From contig JBAMDO010000144.1 in assembly GCA_037074765.1 (NCBI GenBank), positions 84,566 through 148,565 of the forward strand: DNA of 64,000 bases, in the 5' to 3' direction. Both the position numbers and the translations under genes were made by a program. Shown here piece after piece: positions 14,210-43,455 of the stretch. The DNA comes from Mansonella perstans. Taxonomy: Eukaryota > Nematoda > Chromadorea > Rhabditida > Onchocercidae. The notes beneath the pieces were generated by a model that made no database searches, had not been told where the DNA came from, and saw nothing but the letters and a program-made list of their open reading frames with translations. The stretch's first letter is position 1, and every line of letters starts with the position of its first letter.

Positions 14210-17200
14210 GAGGCCAATATCAGCCGTATATCTGTCCCATCTTTTCGGATAGGTATAACAAGATCTAATAGTCTTAGTGATACTGTTAATTGCTTATTTC
14301 CGGTCTTTCCGGTATTCATTACTTCGAAGGAGAATTTGGAAATTACAGAATTGCTGTAAGATTGAAGCTTATAGTCTCAGTAGAAGGTGTTCCGAAGAAA
14401 CAAATCGAATATACACTCCGAAATATTTTGCAGAACGTATGTTAACCAGCAATGTCGAGTTCATTTATTTCATGTATAAATAGTTCTTATTACATGTCTG
14501 CATGATAGCAGAGGAAATAAACTGATATTATATTTCAAGAGATATAGATATATCTTTCCGAAGTCGGAAAAATTATTAGGCTTTGACTTGTATGGAACTT
14601 TTGAATTTTATTATCTTAATCTGAAAAATCCTTGAGGATAAGAATTTTAACTACAAAAAAAAAAAACCTTTTGAATGAAATTGTTTGAGACTTTGGTTTT
14701 TAATTTTATAGTGCAACTGCTCAATTCGATCTTTTGATGAATTAATACCATGTTTACAAGCAGCTTATGAGGAAAAATCAGTCGAAGTTCATGTTGTAGT
14801 TGAACTCTCGTGTGATAGAAGATCAAATCAAGAGACGTTAATCGATTTTACGAAATCATTTACAGTAGAATCTGGGTAAATTTGTCAAACTTCTACTTTT
14901 AAGACGTCTTTGTGTCTTTTTTTTTATAAACTTTTTACACAGATTTCAAATACTGACATGGTGTTGAAATACAGATATAATTTTTCAGATATGGTCTTGA
15001 AATGCAACCTTATATGGAAATTCAGAATATCGATCGCATTTTAACCGACATAAGGTTGGTTTTTACAACTACTGTTTTCGAGTCTACCCATCCTTACAGT
15101 ATCTCTGTAAATTCAACCATTTCCTGGAAATGGAATAGGTGATAGGAGTAGGATCTGTGACAACGTTCAATTTGTTTTCGACTTTTTGGAACTTGGGTCT
15201 TTGTTTTGTCAACCGCTTCTACTCATTCCTTGATCGAAACAGAGAAGAAAGATCAACAGTATTGAACACAGCAAGGAAAATTGAAAACCGTAAAGGAAGG
15301 ACAAAAAAAGACAATTTCGAGCTTTTATGACTTTCCTTAATATTTTTTATTTGTTGAATTTATAAGAAATGGAAATTTTTCATTTTTTATTCAAAATTTA
15401 CTTTTTTTTTTAAAATAAAAAATCTTTTTTATTTTCTATCTCAAAATTTTTTCAAAAATTTTGCATATTTTAGACACACAGAGAAATTCACCCAAATCGT
15501 TGCTTTCTAAACTTTTACTCGAAAATTAGTCGAATCAGAATCCAAACAAAACATCATTTATAGACCAGACCATGCGAATGTGGACATAATTTGGTTGGCA
15601 TTGGGTAATATGCCAAATATGGGCTTATTTTTTATCCGTGGAGAATATGTGACAAAGTATAATGCATCCAGCAACACATTAATCATAAATTCCATACGTG
15701 AAACAAAAATAAACAATGCTGCAGGTGAGTATTTGTTTTTCCAATATGATGGTAACTTTAGATATACGTTAAAGTTATGTTTTTGAAGCATTTATTAGCG
15801 TTGGCTGAATTCCATATTATTTTTAATTGTTGTTTGTTTTACGATGTTTAATAAACAGATAATTCAATAAATTAGCAAAGAGGCAAATTTTTTTGCTTCA
15901 TTTATGCTAACTGTTTGGTGGTTCGAAAGTTATGTATGTACAGAACTTAATGGACTTTCTAAAAAGCAATGAAACTCCGCAAAATTTTTTTTTCATTGTT
16001 TTGAAAAATTCGGAAGATCCTGGTTTCCAGCTTCATGTGAATTAAATTATTTCCATCTCTTCCATGCTTTATATTATAGCTAAGAGGTTTTCAGTTGTCT
16101 CCAAGCTCTGGTTAAGCAATTTTTACAATATTTTACTTTAAAAAATTGTAAATTATAAGCAATAAATTAAATTTTTAGGTAACCATATACTATTGTCATG
16201 GGCACATTTTGAACATGATCGACGATTGCTAACCATTTATTTTGCTGTCGAAAATGTTATCCAGGCTGATGATGGGTTATTATATTCAGGCTATAAATTT
16301 GTTATCTCATATAGTTCATTCTATACGGTTATTGTTGACTGTGATTCGGATCCAGATGAAAGAGATAACTATGTTTATATTTGTTTGCGACATCCGCCAC
16401 AGGTCAATGCAATTTTTATTTTTTGAAGTCTTGAGATTGTCTCGAATTTTTTGGAGATACATATAAAGAACAGCTTGGAGAAAATAGGTAATGCTTACTA
16501 AAACATTATTGGTCTAAACAGCGACATGCTATGAATTTGGAATAGCTATAATTAGAGTTTGACAGTGTATCAGTTTTGATATATTGTTTGATAAATTTTG
16601 AAATTCGTATACTCAAATCATATTTTTGATAATTCAAAATGCAGCTGTGGGAAGCAGTACCTCGAATAATGAAAAATGGAAGGAGGATCTTGAATATTGA
16701 GCAGTGTCACGATTGGATACGTGTTGGAAGTTTTCCAGGAAATAAACATTTCGCCGGTTGTTCTCAGGTATTTTTAAATGGCAAGTTGTTTCACGAAGGT
16801 CTAACAGTATTGCAATCTAGAATTCTTTTTTGTTGATTTAATTTTGAGTCAAAATTTGATATAACAAACGATTTTACGAACGTTTTCGTGCAGGAGACCT
16901 TGGCTGGATCACTATGGTTTAGCTTTGCGGTGCCTAAAGAAACAGTGAAGCCGGAAAGAATGTTTCCGGATGAAGTAATCGATTGGCAAAAACGCCCATT
17001 AAGTTTAAAACAGGTGGTAATAAGTGCTTGAAGAAGTAGTGAAATTCATTATATTTGTTTTTAGCTTCATTATAGTTTATTCAGGTGCATAAAGAGCATT
17101 TCATCGAAAGAGAAAGTACTATACCGTCACTTACTTTACACTACTGTCTGTTTGATATTTTTATAACCAGAAAATATGACACATCTTTTTTCCATCCAAC

Positions 17201-20200
17201 GACGAATGTTTCTTGATTGGACACAACCCACAATAAAAAAAGCTTTACATTCTTTGTCAGCAGATAAAATGTTTTGCATTTCCTCTAAAACTTCAGTTTT
17301 TTTGTTATTTGAAGCATCAGAAAGTCAAAAACTGTATTATCTATTTTTTTTTCTTTTTTTAAAGGCTCCAACACGTCAACTTTTTGAAATCATTGCACGA
17401 TGGAAACATCGAGCCAAATGCAGAATATTTTTTGCAGCAGTCATGAAAATTCCTCGACGAGAAAGTCCGAATGTTCGCATTTTGGAATTGCCGTCATTTA
17501 GGTATTCGATTTATGTTGTCGCATTAAGGAGCAATTTTTTTTCAACCTTGAATGTTTGCATTATTTATTGAGACAGGAATAAATAATGGAGAACTGCAGA
17601 TGTGATCGATTAAACTATCCGTAAACAAAACCATTGCAATTTCCACGATTACTTTTCAATATCTTCATCTTCACGTGACAATTATTAATTGACGATTTTA
17701 GATTAAATTATGCAATGCATGCACTACTAAGTAGAGGAAGTGTTGTGAAAGATCAACTTTTTAACGTTTCGGAATCCTCCTGTAATAATTTCTTTTTCGA
17801 ACGCATTAATTATGCTGCTCAGGTATAAAAAGTCTTTTTAATTAACCTGGTTCAATTTTAACGAAAAATTGTAATTAGTCGGTTTGCTTCGTATATTATA
17901 ATTACAAAGTTAGTTATTGTATTTAGCTGAATCCTTTATTTTTTTGCGGAATGTACAAATAATACTTCAAACTACACTTACAATCCAAAATATTTCTGTT
18001 CAGTTTGATTTAATTTTTATGATTTTTCATGGATATATCGCTTGTTTGTGTACCTTCCAAAGCACCGAAAAGTATAATTCTATATTCATTGAAAAAGAGT
18101 TCTTGTAAATTTTTTTTTAGATACAAAAGTTTTTTATATGCAAAAGAAAGAACTTTATTATATTATATAAAAAAGAATTCACTATTGCAAGTAATAAAAT
18201 CTATGCGAATTATGTGAGGGCAAATGTACAAACAGTACTTCGAAGGTGATGGGATTTTGAAACGGAACAGCAAATTTAAATTATATATATACTTTTTCAG
18301 GAATGCTTGTTGGCTTGTGAGCAGACATTAGATTCCGCTTTGGCGGCAATAGATGAGAAACGACGCATCTCATTACTTAACTTCTTCGAACATAATTATT
18401 TTCTAAAATTAAGTGCTTTGCGAAGGATATCGACTGATGATCAGGCTCGATCACTATCGGATCTACCTCGTAATTGTGTATTAATTCGAAAAGTAACTAT
18501 CTTTAAGTTAAAAAAATCAAAGCTGGTCTTGATTTCGCTAGTGAATTTACTGATGAATTCTACCAAAGTCTAACTATTTTTGAATGTTCTTGGCAGGTTA
18601 TGGCAACTCCACTGCGGCTTTTATTTTTACCACCAGAGATGATGATGACGAATCGTGTAATACGTCATTTTGGAGAAGAATACGCATTACGTTGTGTATT
18701 TCGGGATGATAATGGCCAACGACTTATACCAAAAGAATTTTCACGAGGCGGCGCTTTACAAGGCTTAATTTTTTTGGATGTTTTTTTGTAAACAACAATA
18801 GCAACAGTGTACATCAGTTTTTAAAAAAAGTGAATAAAACATTTAGTAGATTATGAAAAATGATTTATTCATCGTAAAAATAATATTCCATTTTATATGG
18901 CTGTCACTGTCTGGAAAGTATATGAATAATCATTTTACTGTGTACGGTTAAGCTACTGTAGATAATCTGTTAAATATTCTGGACTGCACTTTTTTTTTCA
19001 AACTGAAGTTTCTGTTTAGAGGTTTTATGATTATGGATTTGTTTAGTGTTATTTTTGTTGAGAACCGAAATACAAAATATATTTTGTTTCATTAAAGCTG
19101 TTAATTAATTTAGTGTTAACAGATTTCAGATCAGTCTTTAATGATTCCGGATTTGGTATACAGAACACTTGGAACTGGTCTGCACATAGCATCGCGACAT
19201 TACCAATTCTTGGCATGGTCTAATTCACAGGTATATGATGAAAGCGTTGTTTAGAAAGGGAGTCTTTATCAATCCATTTATTTTAAAATAAATTTCAGTT
19301 CATTAATCTTCAGCTAGTGATATCGGGCTGAAATGACAACAATAAAAATTTTTCTCCTTCATTATTCTCATTTTTCCGAAAAACTACAAACTACTCTAAA
19401 TGACTGTTGACATCCTAACAAGTTTTTGCTAGATTTGAACAAAATAGAAAAGTAGGGAGGAATGTTTTCTAATTTTTAATTTCGTCTGAATGCTCCGGAA
19501 ATTGTTTTACTAGGGATTTTCAAAAACATTAAATGTGTTAAGATGCGTGATAGTGGTTGCTACATGTATTCGGATGCCGTTATTAATGACGAAGTACACG
19601 GTCAAATAGTTTGTAACGTTGAGAATATTAGACGTTGGATGGGTGATTTTAAAGCTTCAAAAAATGTTCCCAAACTAATGTCTCGTATGGGACAATGCTT
19701 TACGCAAGCGCAGGTAAATATTGTCTCCCAATTATATCAAGCGTAATATCATTCGAAGTATTCATCTTTCACTTTTTTACACTTATATTTCAACTTTTTC
19801 TCCTAATTCTTCTCCTTTCTCATTTCTTCATTTATTTACAACTTCTTTTAATTTTCACTTCTGTTACAGTTCTCATCATCTATTAATCATAGCTTTTCAC
19901 TCACTGTTCTTACTCTATGTGTTGCAGATCATCCTTTCAGAGAAAGAATTTAATTAATTTTTTCAGTTCGAAATAAAATTCAGTCCATTATATTTTTGTA
20001 TCACGATAATAGTATGAAATAACTGAGATATTATTCGGTTTATCGAGTTTTGTCCCCAAAGATTTGAATTTGTAAAGCTTACTGTCCGTTTTGTATGTCC
20101 TACTTATCTCCTGATATATTTTTTTGACCTTTTTGATTTTTACATTAATCATTATGATTATATACATGTCCTATTTCATTAATATCACATTTTATATTCC

Positions 20201-23200
20201 ATTAATTTCACAAACATTTCATTAATTTTATGAACTTCACAAATAATTTCATTTTTTTAAGTCTTCGTGTTTAGTTTTCTATTTTTGGGTCCATTTCTCT
20301 TTCTGTCAATTCGTCAGTATTTGTATCTTTGCTCATCAAAGCCATAATTTTTTAAGCCAACAATAATGCTGGAAAGGAATGACTGGAAGGTGGAAGATGA
20401 TATCTCGGGTGGAATGGTACATCCAGAAACTGGTGAAGTTTTCAATTTCTCGGATGGTGTAGGGAGAATTTCTAAGGAATACGCTGATCGAATTGCTCAA
20501 GCACTCGGGTTACATCTAACACCATCCTGTTATCAAGTAAGTAATCGGCTATTATGTTCAGTGTTGCTCTCTGTTATTAAATGTTGCTTTGTATGAAACG
20601 ATCAGATTAGAATCCAATTTTTGCAGCTGTACACAGGCTTTTTCAAGCAGCTTTTAAATTTCAGGTGCGATTTAAAGGTTTCAAAGGTGTGCTGTGCATT
20701 GATCCACTGTTGGATGAATTGGGTCAAACAAATATTGTCTTCCGGAAGAGTCAAAAGAAATTTGAAGAAAATGAAGAGAATGCAGCTGAAGTAGAAGTGG
20801 TGAAATATTCAATGCCTTCACCAGTTTGCTTGAATCGTCCATTGATCATGATTTTAGATCAAGTAATTGTTATTTTTTTGCAAAATCATACTACTTTGAG
20901 GTTAAAATGCATAATTATTTATATCCATGGATCACTGATCTCAATAATAAATCTTTTAAACTAGATGTTTAATATGAAATGAAAAATTCTTGTGACACAA
21001 CTAAAATAGCTCCGATTTATAGGTTTCTGAGAAGCAAAGTCTACATTTGCATAAAAAAATTTGCAATCGGATACATTCGCTTTTAGAGCTGGAGCTTAAT
21101 AAATTAGCTGGTTAGCTACTTTTCATATTTTCAATCGTTGGATCTGGACTTGTCGTGTTATATGGACGGTGATAACGAAATAATGTTGTATGCGAGAGCA
21201 CTTCATAATTTTTTTAGGTATATTTCGGCAGTCAAACATAGACTTGGTGGATCTTTTTTATTTAAGTTAAATATGCCGCAATGTCTTGTTAACACGTGAG
21301 AATGATTAAGTTCCTGAAAGTTCCAAACATCATTCAGTGAATCTTATGTAAACATGATTTTCAGCTATGATGTTCGACGAAAATGATGCTACTGAAGAGC
21401 TCAGTTCACGTTTGTCACTTCCGATCGACTTTCGTCAGTTGCACAGTAGTGGTATTACATTTACCAACGAACCATTTTTTCGATCACTACTGATTGCCGT
21501 GCATAGATACAATACAAGTTAGTTTACACTTTGTTTTGATTTATTTAAAATTTAGATTGATGGTCTTGATTCAAATTCCTTTTTCGAACAAAATCTTTTG
21601 AAAAATTTTTATCTTTTAATTGGAAGGATTCATGCAAATTCTTTAAAAAAACAGAAACAAAAAATATTTGCAAATGGCAGTCAAAATTTAGCAGTTTCAC
21701 TTTCAATGTATTTCAATGAAATAGAAATGTGTAATAATGACTGAATTATTCAAGTATTGCTGCTGGATTATCTTCAGAATTGCATCTAAGCAAATGCAAA
21801 ATTTTTTTACCTGATGCAATGGGTCGTACAATGTATGGAGTGATTGATGATACTGGACTACTCCAATATGGTCAAGTTTTTATACAGTATTCGCCGTCAA
21901 TACGGTACGTCTCCGGAAAAAAAATCGTTTATACCGGTAAGATAATTGGAAGTTCAAGTCTCACAAAAACAATATTTTTTCATTTTTGGGAATATTTTCG
22001 AAGTATATTTCATCCTTTGCGTAAAATTTGAAGAAGGATAGGAATGTTTCTTTGATTTCATGTTTTTCTTGTAATTAATCATGTAATTGCTTTCATTCTT
22101 TAACACTGTGGAAAGGATGAGAGGCTGTGTTGTGTGAATACAATGGCTAAATCAAGATATATATTTTATGTTGCCCTTCAAAGTTACGATTCAAAAAAAT
22201 TTTAAAAATTGGAAAAATTTGAAAGAAACTAGATTTTTTAAGGAATTTTGTTTTTTCAGGACCGGTAATGGTAACGAAGAATCCATGCCATGTGGCGAGT
22301 GATGTTCGCATGTTTGAAGCAGTTTATCAGGATGCTCTGTCGCATCTTTATGATGTCATTGTATTTCCACGTCATGGCCCTCGCCCACATCCTGATGAAA
22401 TGGCTGGTTAAATTTAAAATTTGTCAGATTTTCAGCTTTTGTTAATCTGCATGCTTTTAGCCTTCTTAAATTTCCTCTACTCTCACAAACATGTTTTTTT
22501 TCTCTTTTACCTTTGTTACCTTATTGCTGCCGTTTGTTTTATTTTTCGCCTTCATTTTTTGCTTGCATTTGTATTTTAAATATTTTACAAATCCAGTTAG
22601 TATTGCTTTTTCAGGAAGTGATTTGGACGGCGATGAATATATCGTAATATTCGATAGAGAATTATTTTTTGAAGATAACGAACAGGCAGTGTTTTTTCCA
22701 AGACCGGTACCAACTGAATACGATACAACACCCACAGTATGTCCCTCTTTTTCTGGGATCCAAACTTGAATTAATTTAAATTAAACCCATGCTTGCTTAA
22801 TGAATAATTAGAGAAAGGACAGAACTCTGAAAATTTACTTTCGAAAAATTAATTGGGATATTAAGGCTGCGCATCTTGCGTGTAGTTGTGCCATTGGATG
22901 AAGAAATGACTAAAGGTTCTTAGTGATTAGAATTTGAAAGTTAGTTAATTTAATTTCCTTTTCTAAATTCAGTCCACCGAATTTACTCAAAATTTATGAG
23001 AATTCAGTGTGATATTATTACGAAGGATATATATTTATAGACGGAGGATATGATAGATTTTTTTCTGGAATATCTCAATCAGGATTCGATTGGTCGGATG
23101 TCCAATGCTCATCTCATCATGTGTGATCGACTTGGCATATTCCAGCAAGTTACTCTTCTTTCTTCCTAAGCATTTGATTGTTTGCGATCAGTCGTTCAGT

Positions 23201-23238
23201 ATTATTCTTTGATGAATTCTTCAAAATTTAACATGTAT

Positions 23239-23274
<36 letters not shown>

Positions 23275-26200
23275 ATTTTCTTTAAAATAAAGATTTCTTT
23301 CAGCGAAATTTGTGATAGCATTGCGCAGAAATGTGCAATTGCTGTAGATTATCCGAAAACAGGTGTGCAAGCCAAACCACTGATGTCACATGAGCAGTGC
23401 CAAGTTATACCGGATTATATGCAAAATATGATAAAGCCGTCGTACAGAAGCAAACGATTGCTGGGTGAATTGTACAGGTAAATTATGACTTTTTGTAGCG
23501 TATTTTATGTTCGATAAAATGGATGTTTATTTTAGGCAATGGGGAATGAAATCTACTGGTAATTTGAGAAATCGAAAAACAAATATTTATGACAGATTCT
23601 GAGTGAACTGAGCAGGAATTTCTAGATTTAATCATTTGGTGCTAAAAATCAGTGTTTCAGAAAAGCACGAAAAGTTGTTGATATCTTGGAAATGGTTCCA
23701 GAGGCAAAATTTACCGATTATTGTGATCCACAACTTTACGACGAGAGCTTGTTTCGCGAGCAACCAAAACTGATTCAAAACAGTTTACGTTTGCGGAATG
23801 AATACTACTCGAGAATACAGGTATGTATGTTTTATCTACGCTTCGTTTTTATCATTTTGGATACTGTAGCGCCATTGAATCTGGTTGCTGACCGTGTCAT
23901 AAGCGCAAATTTTAAGAGCCTTGTTGTAGAATCAAGCAACGATTCATCCGCAGCAACCGTGAATTGAATTCACCTGTTTTGCTGGTGAATTGAATGAACA
24001 GAAACAAGAATCCATTTTTTTTTTGGTTGTTTTTTTTGTAATGGATTTTTCAGCAATTACTCGATGAATATGGGATTTCTGATGAAGCTTCTGTAATATC
24101 GGGACATAGCTTGGCAATCAAAAGGATTATTGAAATGGAGAAAGATGATTATTCATTTTATCATACGGATAAAATTGTCGAATTACGTTACAGGGGCATT
24201 TTTACATATTTTAGGCGTGAATTTTTTAAGGTTTGCTTTTTTGACGAAAATTGTTGCTCAAATAAAATGTCGCGGTCCAGAAATTCTTACGGCATCAAGA
24301 AAATGCATAGTTTGAAAACCAAAGTTTTTGATGCTTTTGTAGGAATTCGGAGAAGAGTTCGATTTCATAACGGTGGATGCATTCGGGAAACGTGGGATGC
24401 GTTGGAATATGGCGCTAATCATGAAGGCTAAAGCATGGTATGCGGTAACATATGCACGTGCTTTTAAATCATCTTCTGAATTTCGATCTTTCCCATGGAT
24501 TGTTTGGGATATTTTGCTGGTTGTCAAACGTCAAATCGTAAGTGGTCGTATGTTATTTCAACCGAATGAAACGGTACTCATTTGATATCGAATTTACAAA
24601 TTTAAGTTTACTAATGAAAAATACTTTTGAGCCATAAATTATTTGTTGTTGACGTGAACTAAGTAAATTTTTGAAAATATCGAATTTCAGACACTAACGT
24701 TAAAATCATCACCACCGTTAGTAGATCCTTTAGCGATCCATCTTACCCGAGCAATCGAAACTTTTTGTTCTTATCATCATGCTGCACTAAAAGAATTTGT
24801 TAATGAGATGTCATTGGAGCCGATGCGACTTGAAGCATTTATACGATATTCTCAGAGGTTTTTTTCGTTTTTTTTATACTAATTAGTCTGACTAATGCGA
24901 GAGGCGCGAAGAAAGCCAAAATATGATCAGGCAACACGATATGTGATGAGGTACTACATACATCATGATCTTTCCAAGTTTTCTTTTTTAAATAAAAAAT
25001 TACAGATACGGGTTAAATGTTGAAATGTTGTGTTTCGTCATTGATAACTGGTTGAGAATAGAAGGAATATATGAACGTTCTGCATTGCGAAGAATACATG
25101 CCATTATTCTGTTTTTACAATTTGCTGTTGGAATATTACATGGTAAACAAACATCTGATGAGCTGATGAACAGGCATCCTATTTTTTTTGAAAAGGTAAT
25201 TGTCTTTTTAACGGATTTTCTAATTTGGGATTAAAAATTTGAATTTTTAAAAAAACTGAAAAAATTTGAATTTAAAAAAAGCGAAAGAAATTTAAAAAAA
25301 AAAATTTCCGTCCTAACTTCAAAACATTTAATCATTTCTTTGCAGAGTTCTTAGGTTTTTTAGATTTTTCCCAGTTTGTTAACCAATGTCTTCGGATATT
25401 TTTTAATAGAAATAAAATTAATGCATAAGATCTCATTTTATAATGATATGCAGAAACGCTTAGATCGTATTGCTTCAAAAATTGAATCTCATTTATTGTA
25501 GCTGGACGATTTAGAAGATAATCCAGCACCTGTTGACTTAGCATACAGCACTGGCGAAATATTATTCTCATTTTTGCGTTATTTGGCAAGCAGACAATTT
25601 GGTTGTGCGAAATTTGTAAGTTTTCGACTGGGTGGCATGATGAAAGGAAAGAAAGGTGCTTCAGTTTTCACGAGACCAGAACAGTGGTCTGCTCTTCGTG
25701 CTGTAAGTTCTTAATTTTTTCTAAGAAGCAAGTTTAATCAATGAATTCCTGTTTGAAATCCATGAAAAGTTTATCTTATGTAGGGAATTGTCCGGAACGT
25801 GACAGCTGAGCTACAAGAATTTTCTGTAGTCGAAATGTTTTCTCTATTGATCGCAACAAGTACTGGAGTAATGCTGTAATGAATGACTGGAAATATGAAA
25901 TATGCCTAAAGTAAATTACTTTGTTGCAGAACGTTTGAAGTTATAAGACGACTGGAAAATTTTTGATATTTCAAAATTTGGAACTGGTTTCAGCTATATT
26001 TCAAATTTTATTTTTCTTGAACTAGGTGGCATTTCGCGCATTTCATCATATCGCTCTAACAGCCAAATTTAATGCACTTCGAATTACGGAAAACGGTGGT
26101 ACTAATACTGATGATAATAATAATGATGATGTTGCGAAATGCGATTGGGATTTTGGTGAATCAGATGCTCCAATAATTGTATCCGGTGAATTTTGTTGTC

Positions 26201-26757
26201 ATAAAGACTTCAATTTGCAACGAATCAGCACTGCACTTAAGGTAGATAACATTACTTTTCTAATAAAGAAGCAATGTATTTTGGTCATGCATAATTGAAA
26301 AAATCTGACCTGCTGATTGAACGTCAATTTCCTATTTAAAATCTTTCTGTGTATCCGACATATTGCGTATCCGACGATTTCGGTTTTCAGTTTATTTATT
26401 GAAAATGTTCTGAAGGATAATGCATCGTTATAGATACCGTAAAACAAATCTTTGCTGTGCAGTTTAAACATGTTGATAAATAATGAGAAGCAAAAAATCA
26501 AACAATGATCATCACATCCCCGCATTTAAACGGCAAAGATTTGAATTCGCAGATTAATATATTTGTTGCAGAAATGGTCTGGTGTATGTGAAATAATGAT
26601 TCGTGCAACGAAACATAAACAATTGCTAATTACTTGTACTGGCAATGCTTTGGCTCGACAGAGATTGCATCGAATATTGTTGATGGAACCGGAACGTCTT
26701 TTTGCTGCCGTGCAAACGGATATAATGCCAAAAGAGGCCAGAGATGATTTCTTATGA
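14210..26757 (+). CDS. RNA-dependent RNA polymerase of the EGO-1/RRF family
   Basis: Thirty-two exons join in frame to about 1619 residues, close to worm EGO-1/RRF-1. They are 14210-14252, 14330-14436, 14712-14875, 14989-15054, 15564-15724, 16179-16402, 16645-16767, 16894-17013, 17085-17207, 17365-17501, 17702-17822, 18301-18492, 18597-18779, 19123-19230, 19543-19713, 20357-20536, 20665-20862, 21023-21110, 21365-21517, 21778-21936, 22260-22406, 22615-22736, 23041-23144, 23304-23477, 23661-23820, 24054-24230, 24343-24537, 24691-24857, 25006-25195, 25502-25702, 26026-26241 and 26572-26757. The active-site GSDLDGDEY (DLDGD codons 22620-22634) binds catalytic Mg. Family blocks include [26 protein letters not shown] and AVDYPKTG. 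These enzymes copy target mRNA into secondary siRNAs for Argonautes. The initiating exon and the clade (ego-1/rrf-1 or rrf-3) are unresolved. Confidence 0.93.
22620..22634 (+). other. RdRP catalytic DLDGD motif
   Basis: The five codons encode D-L-D-G-D in the context GSDLDGDEY. This is the metal-binding active site of cellular (QDE-1/EGO-1-type) RNA-dependent RNA polymerases. All three aspartates are intact, which argues for an active enzyme. Confidence 0.95.
23145..23303 (+). other. Apparent GC-AG intron in the RdRP gene
   Basis: The only donor that keeps the frame is TTCCA followed by GCAAGT. It joins RLGIF to [10 protein letters not shown] in phase 2. Using the nearby GTTACT donor instead would shift the frame into a stop. 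The intron contains a long A run (23243-23273). Confidence 0.7.
23243..23273. repeat. Poly(A) homopolymer run inside an RdRP intron
   Basis: A run of about 31 A residues between the GC-AG donor and the acceptor at 23303. Its length is probably polymorphic or poorly sequenced. Confidence 0.85.
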
Positions 26758-27691
26758 AATTAGTACTACCGTTCTGCGAAATGCGCGAACCGTTGTGATT
26801 CTCAAGTTGAATTCAATATTGTATCATTTCTTCGACTTAACGCTTTCAAACTTTTTTCGGGATTAGTTTTGTTACTTTAAACTTCTAAGCACCAGTTCCA
26901 TTACTGTCATTTGCCTTTATCATTTCTCTCTCTGGAATCGCTGATCAATGAAACTTTACAGTCAAGATAAATTACTTCCATGAGCTAGCGACGTCTTCTA
27001 ACTTGGCTATATCGGTTAACAACTGTTATCTTCATAAAGCCTAAATCATTTACTACTTTCCCTTTTACGCTTACTTAATTGCGGTGCTTCGGGTGCTCTC
27101 ACCTTTGAGAATCTTTGCCTTCAAAAAGTTTAGTTTTATTCATGATGGAAATTCCAAAATCTTGTCTAGTTGACGAATAACTTTGACTGTCATCTCATAT
27201 TTCCCACTTAAAATCGAAGCATGCTCAACTGATCTCATGAGCTCAATACATTCCCTTAAATTCGCGCTTTCATCGTAACTTTGATAAAAAACGGCCTAAG
27301 CAATGAAGTCCTCTCCCGCAATTTGGCCAATCCGAAGCATTTCATTTTTAAATCACTCCAGAATTTTCGTTGCTCTTAAAGTGTTTTCAAAAAAAAAAAT
27401 TTTCCTATGGGTATTTTTCATCCTTCTCTAATTATGCATTTTTTAATACTTTTCAAGTTTCATACATCACCAAAAATACAACTATTAAACACTTCTGAAT
27501 AACTGAATACCGAATGGCATCATACAATAAGTGTGAACAGAAAATGAGCTTATGATTAAAAAATGCGAATGTGCGAATAAATAGTTCTCGTAGAGGTCTT
27601 TCGTCGGTAGCAGTAGAGATAATTGATTCTTGAAGTTAACTTATGCAATCCAAGACATTATTTAAATAAAAGTTTGAAACAGGAAATATAA
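26758..27691. other. Convergent 3' ends of the RdRP and spectrin genes
   Basis: About 930 bases between the RdRP stop (plus strand) and the spectrin stop (minus strand). It should hold both 3' UTRs. No coding exon or structured RNA was recognised. Confidence 0.5.
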
Positions 27692-43388
<15,697 letters not shown>

Positions 43389-43455
43389 ATTGTTCTTTAC
43401 GTTCAATTATCCGTATGTTCCGATAATCTAATCTGATATTATACGTAATCAATCT
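43389..43455 (-). promoter_or_regulatory. spc-1 5' UTR with candidate trans-splice acceptor
   Basis: On the minus strand a strong acceptor, CTCTTTTCCAG, ends at 43454, 65 bases before the spectrin ATG. No coding exon lies upstream. It is therefore either a spliced-leader addition site or the end of a 5' UTR intron. Confidence 0.5.

Noticed and set aside
17176..17571. Plus-strand open frame of 131 codons starting [10 protein letters not shown]
   Set aside because: Its first part overlaps the true RdRP exon 17085-17207 in another frame, and its end coincides with RdRP exon 17365-17501. The middle is intron read-through.
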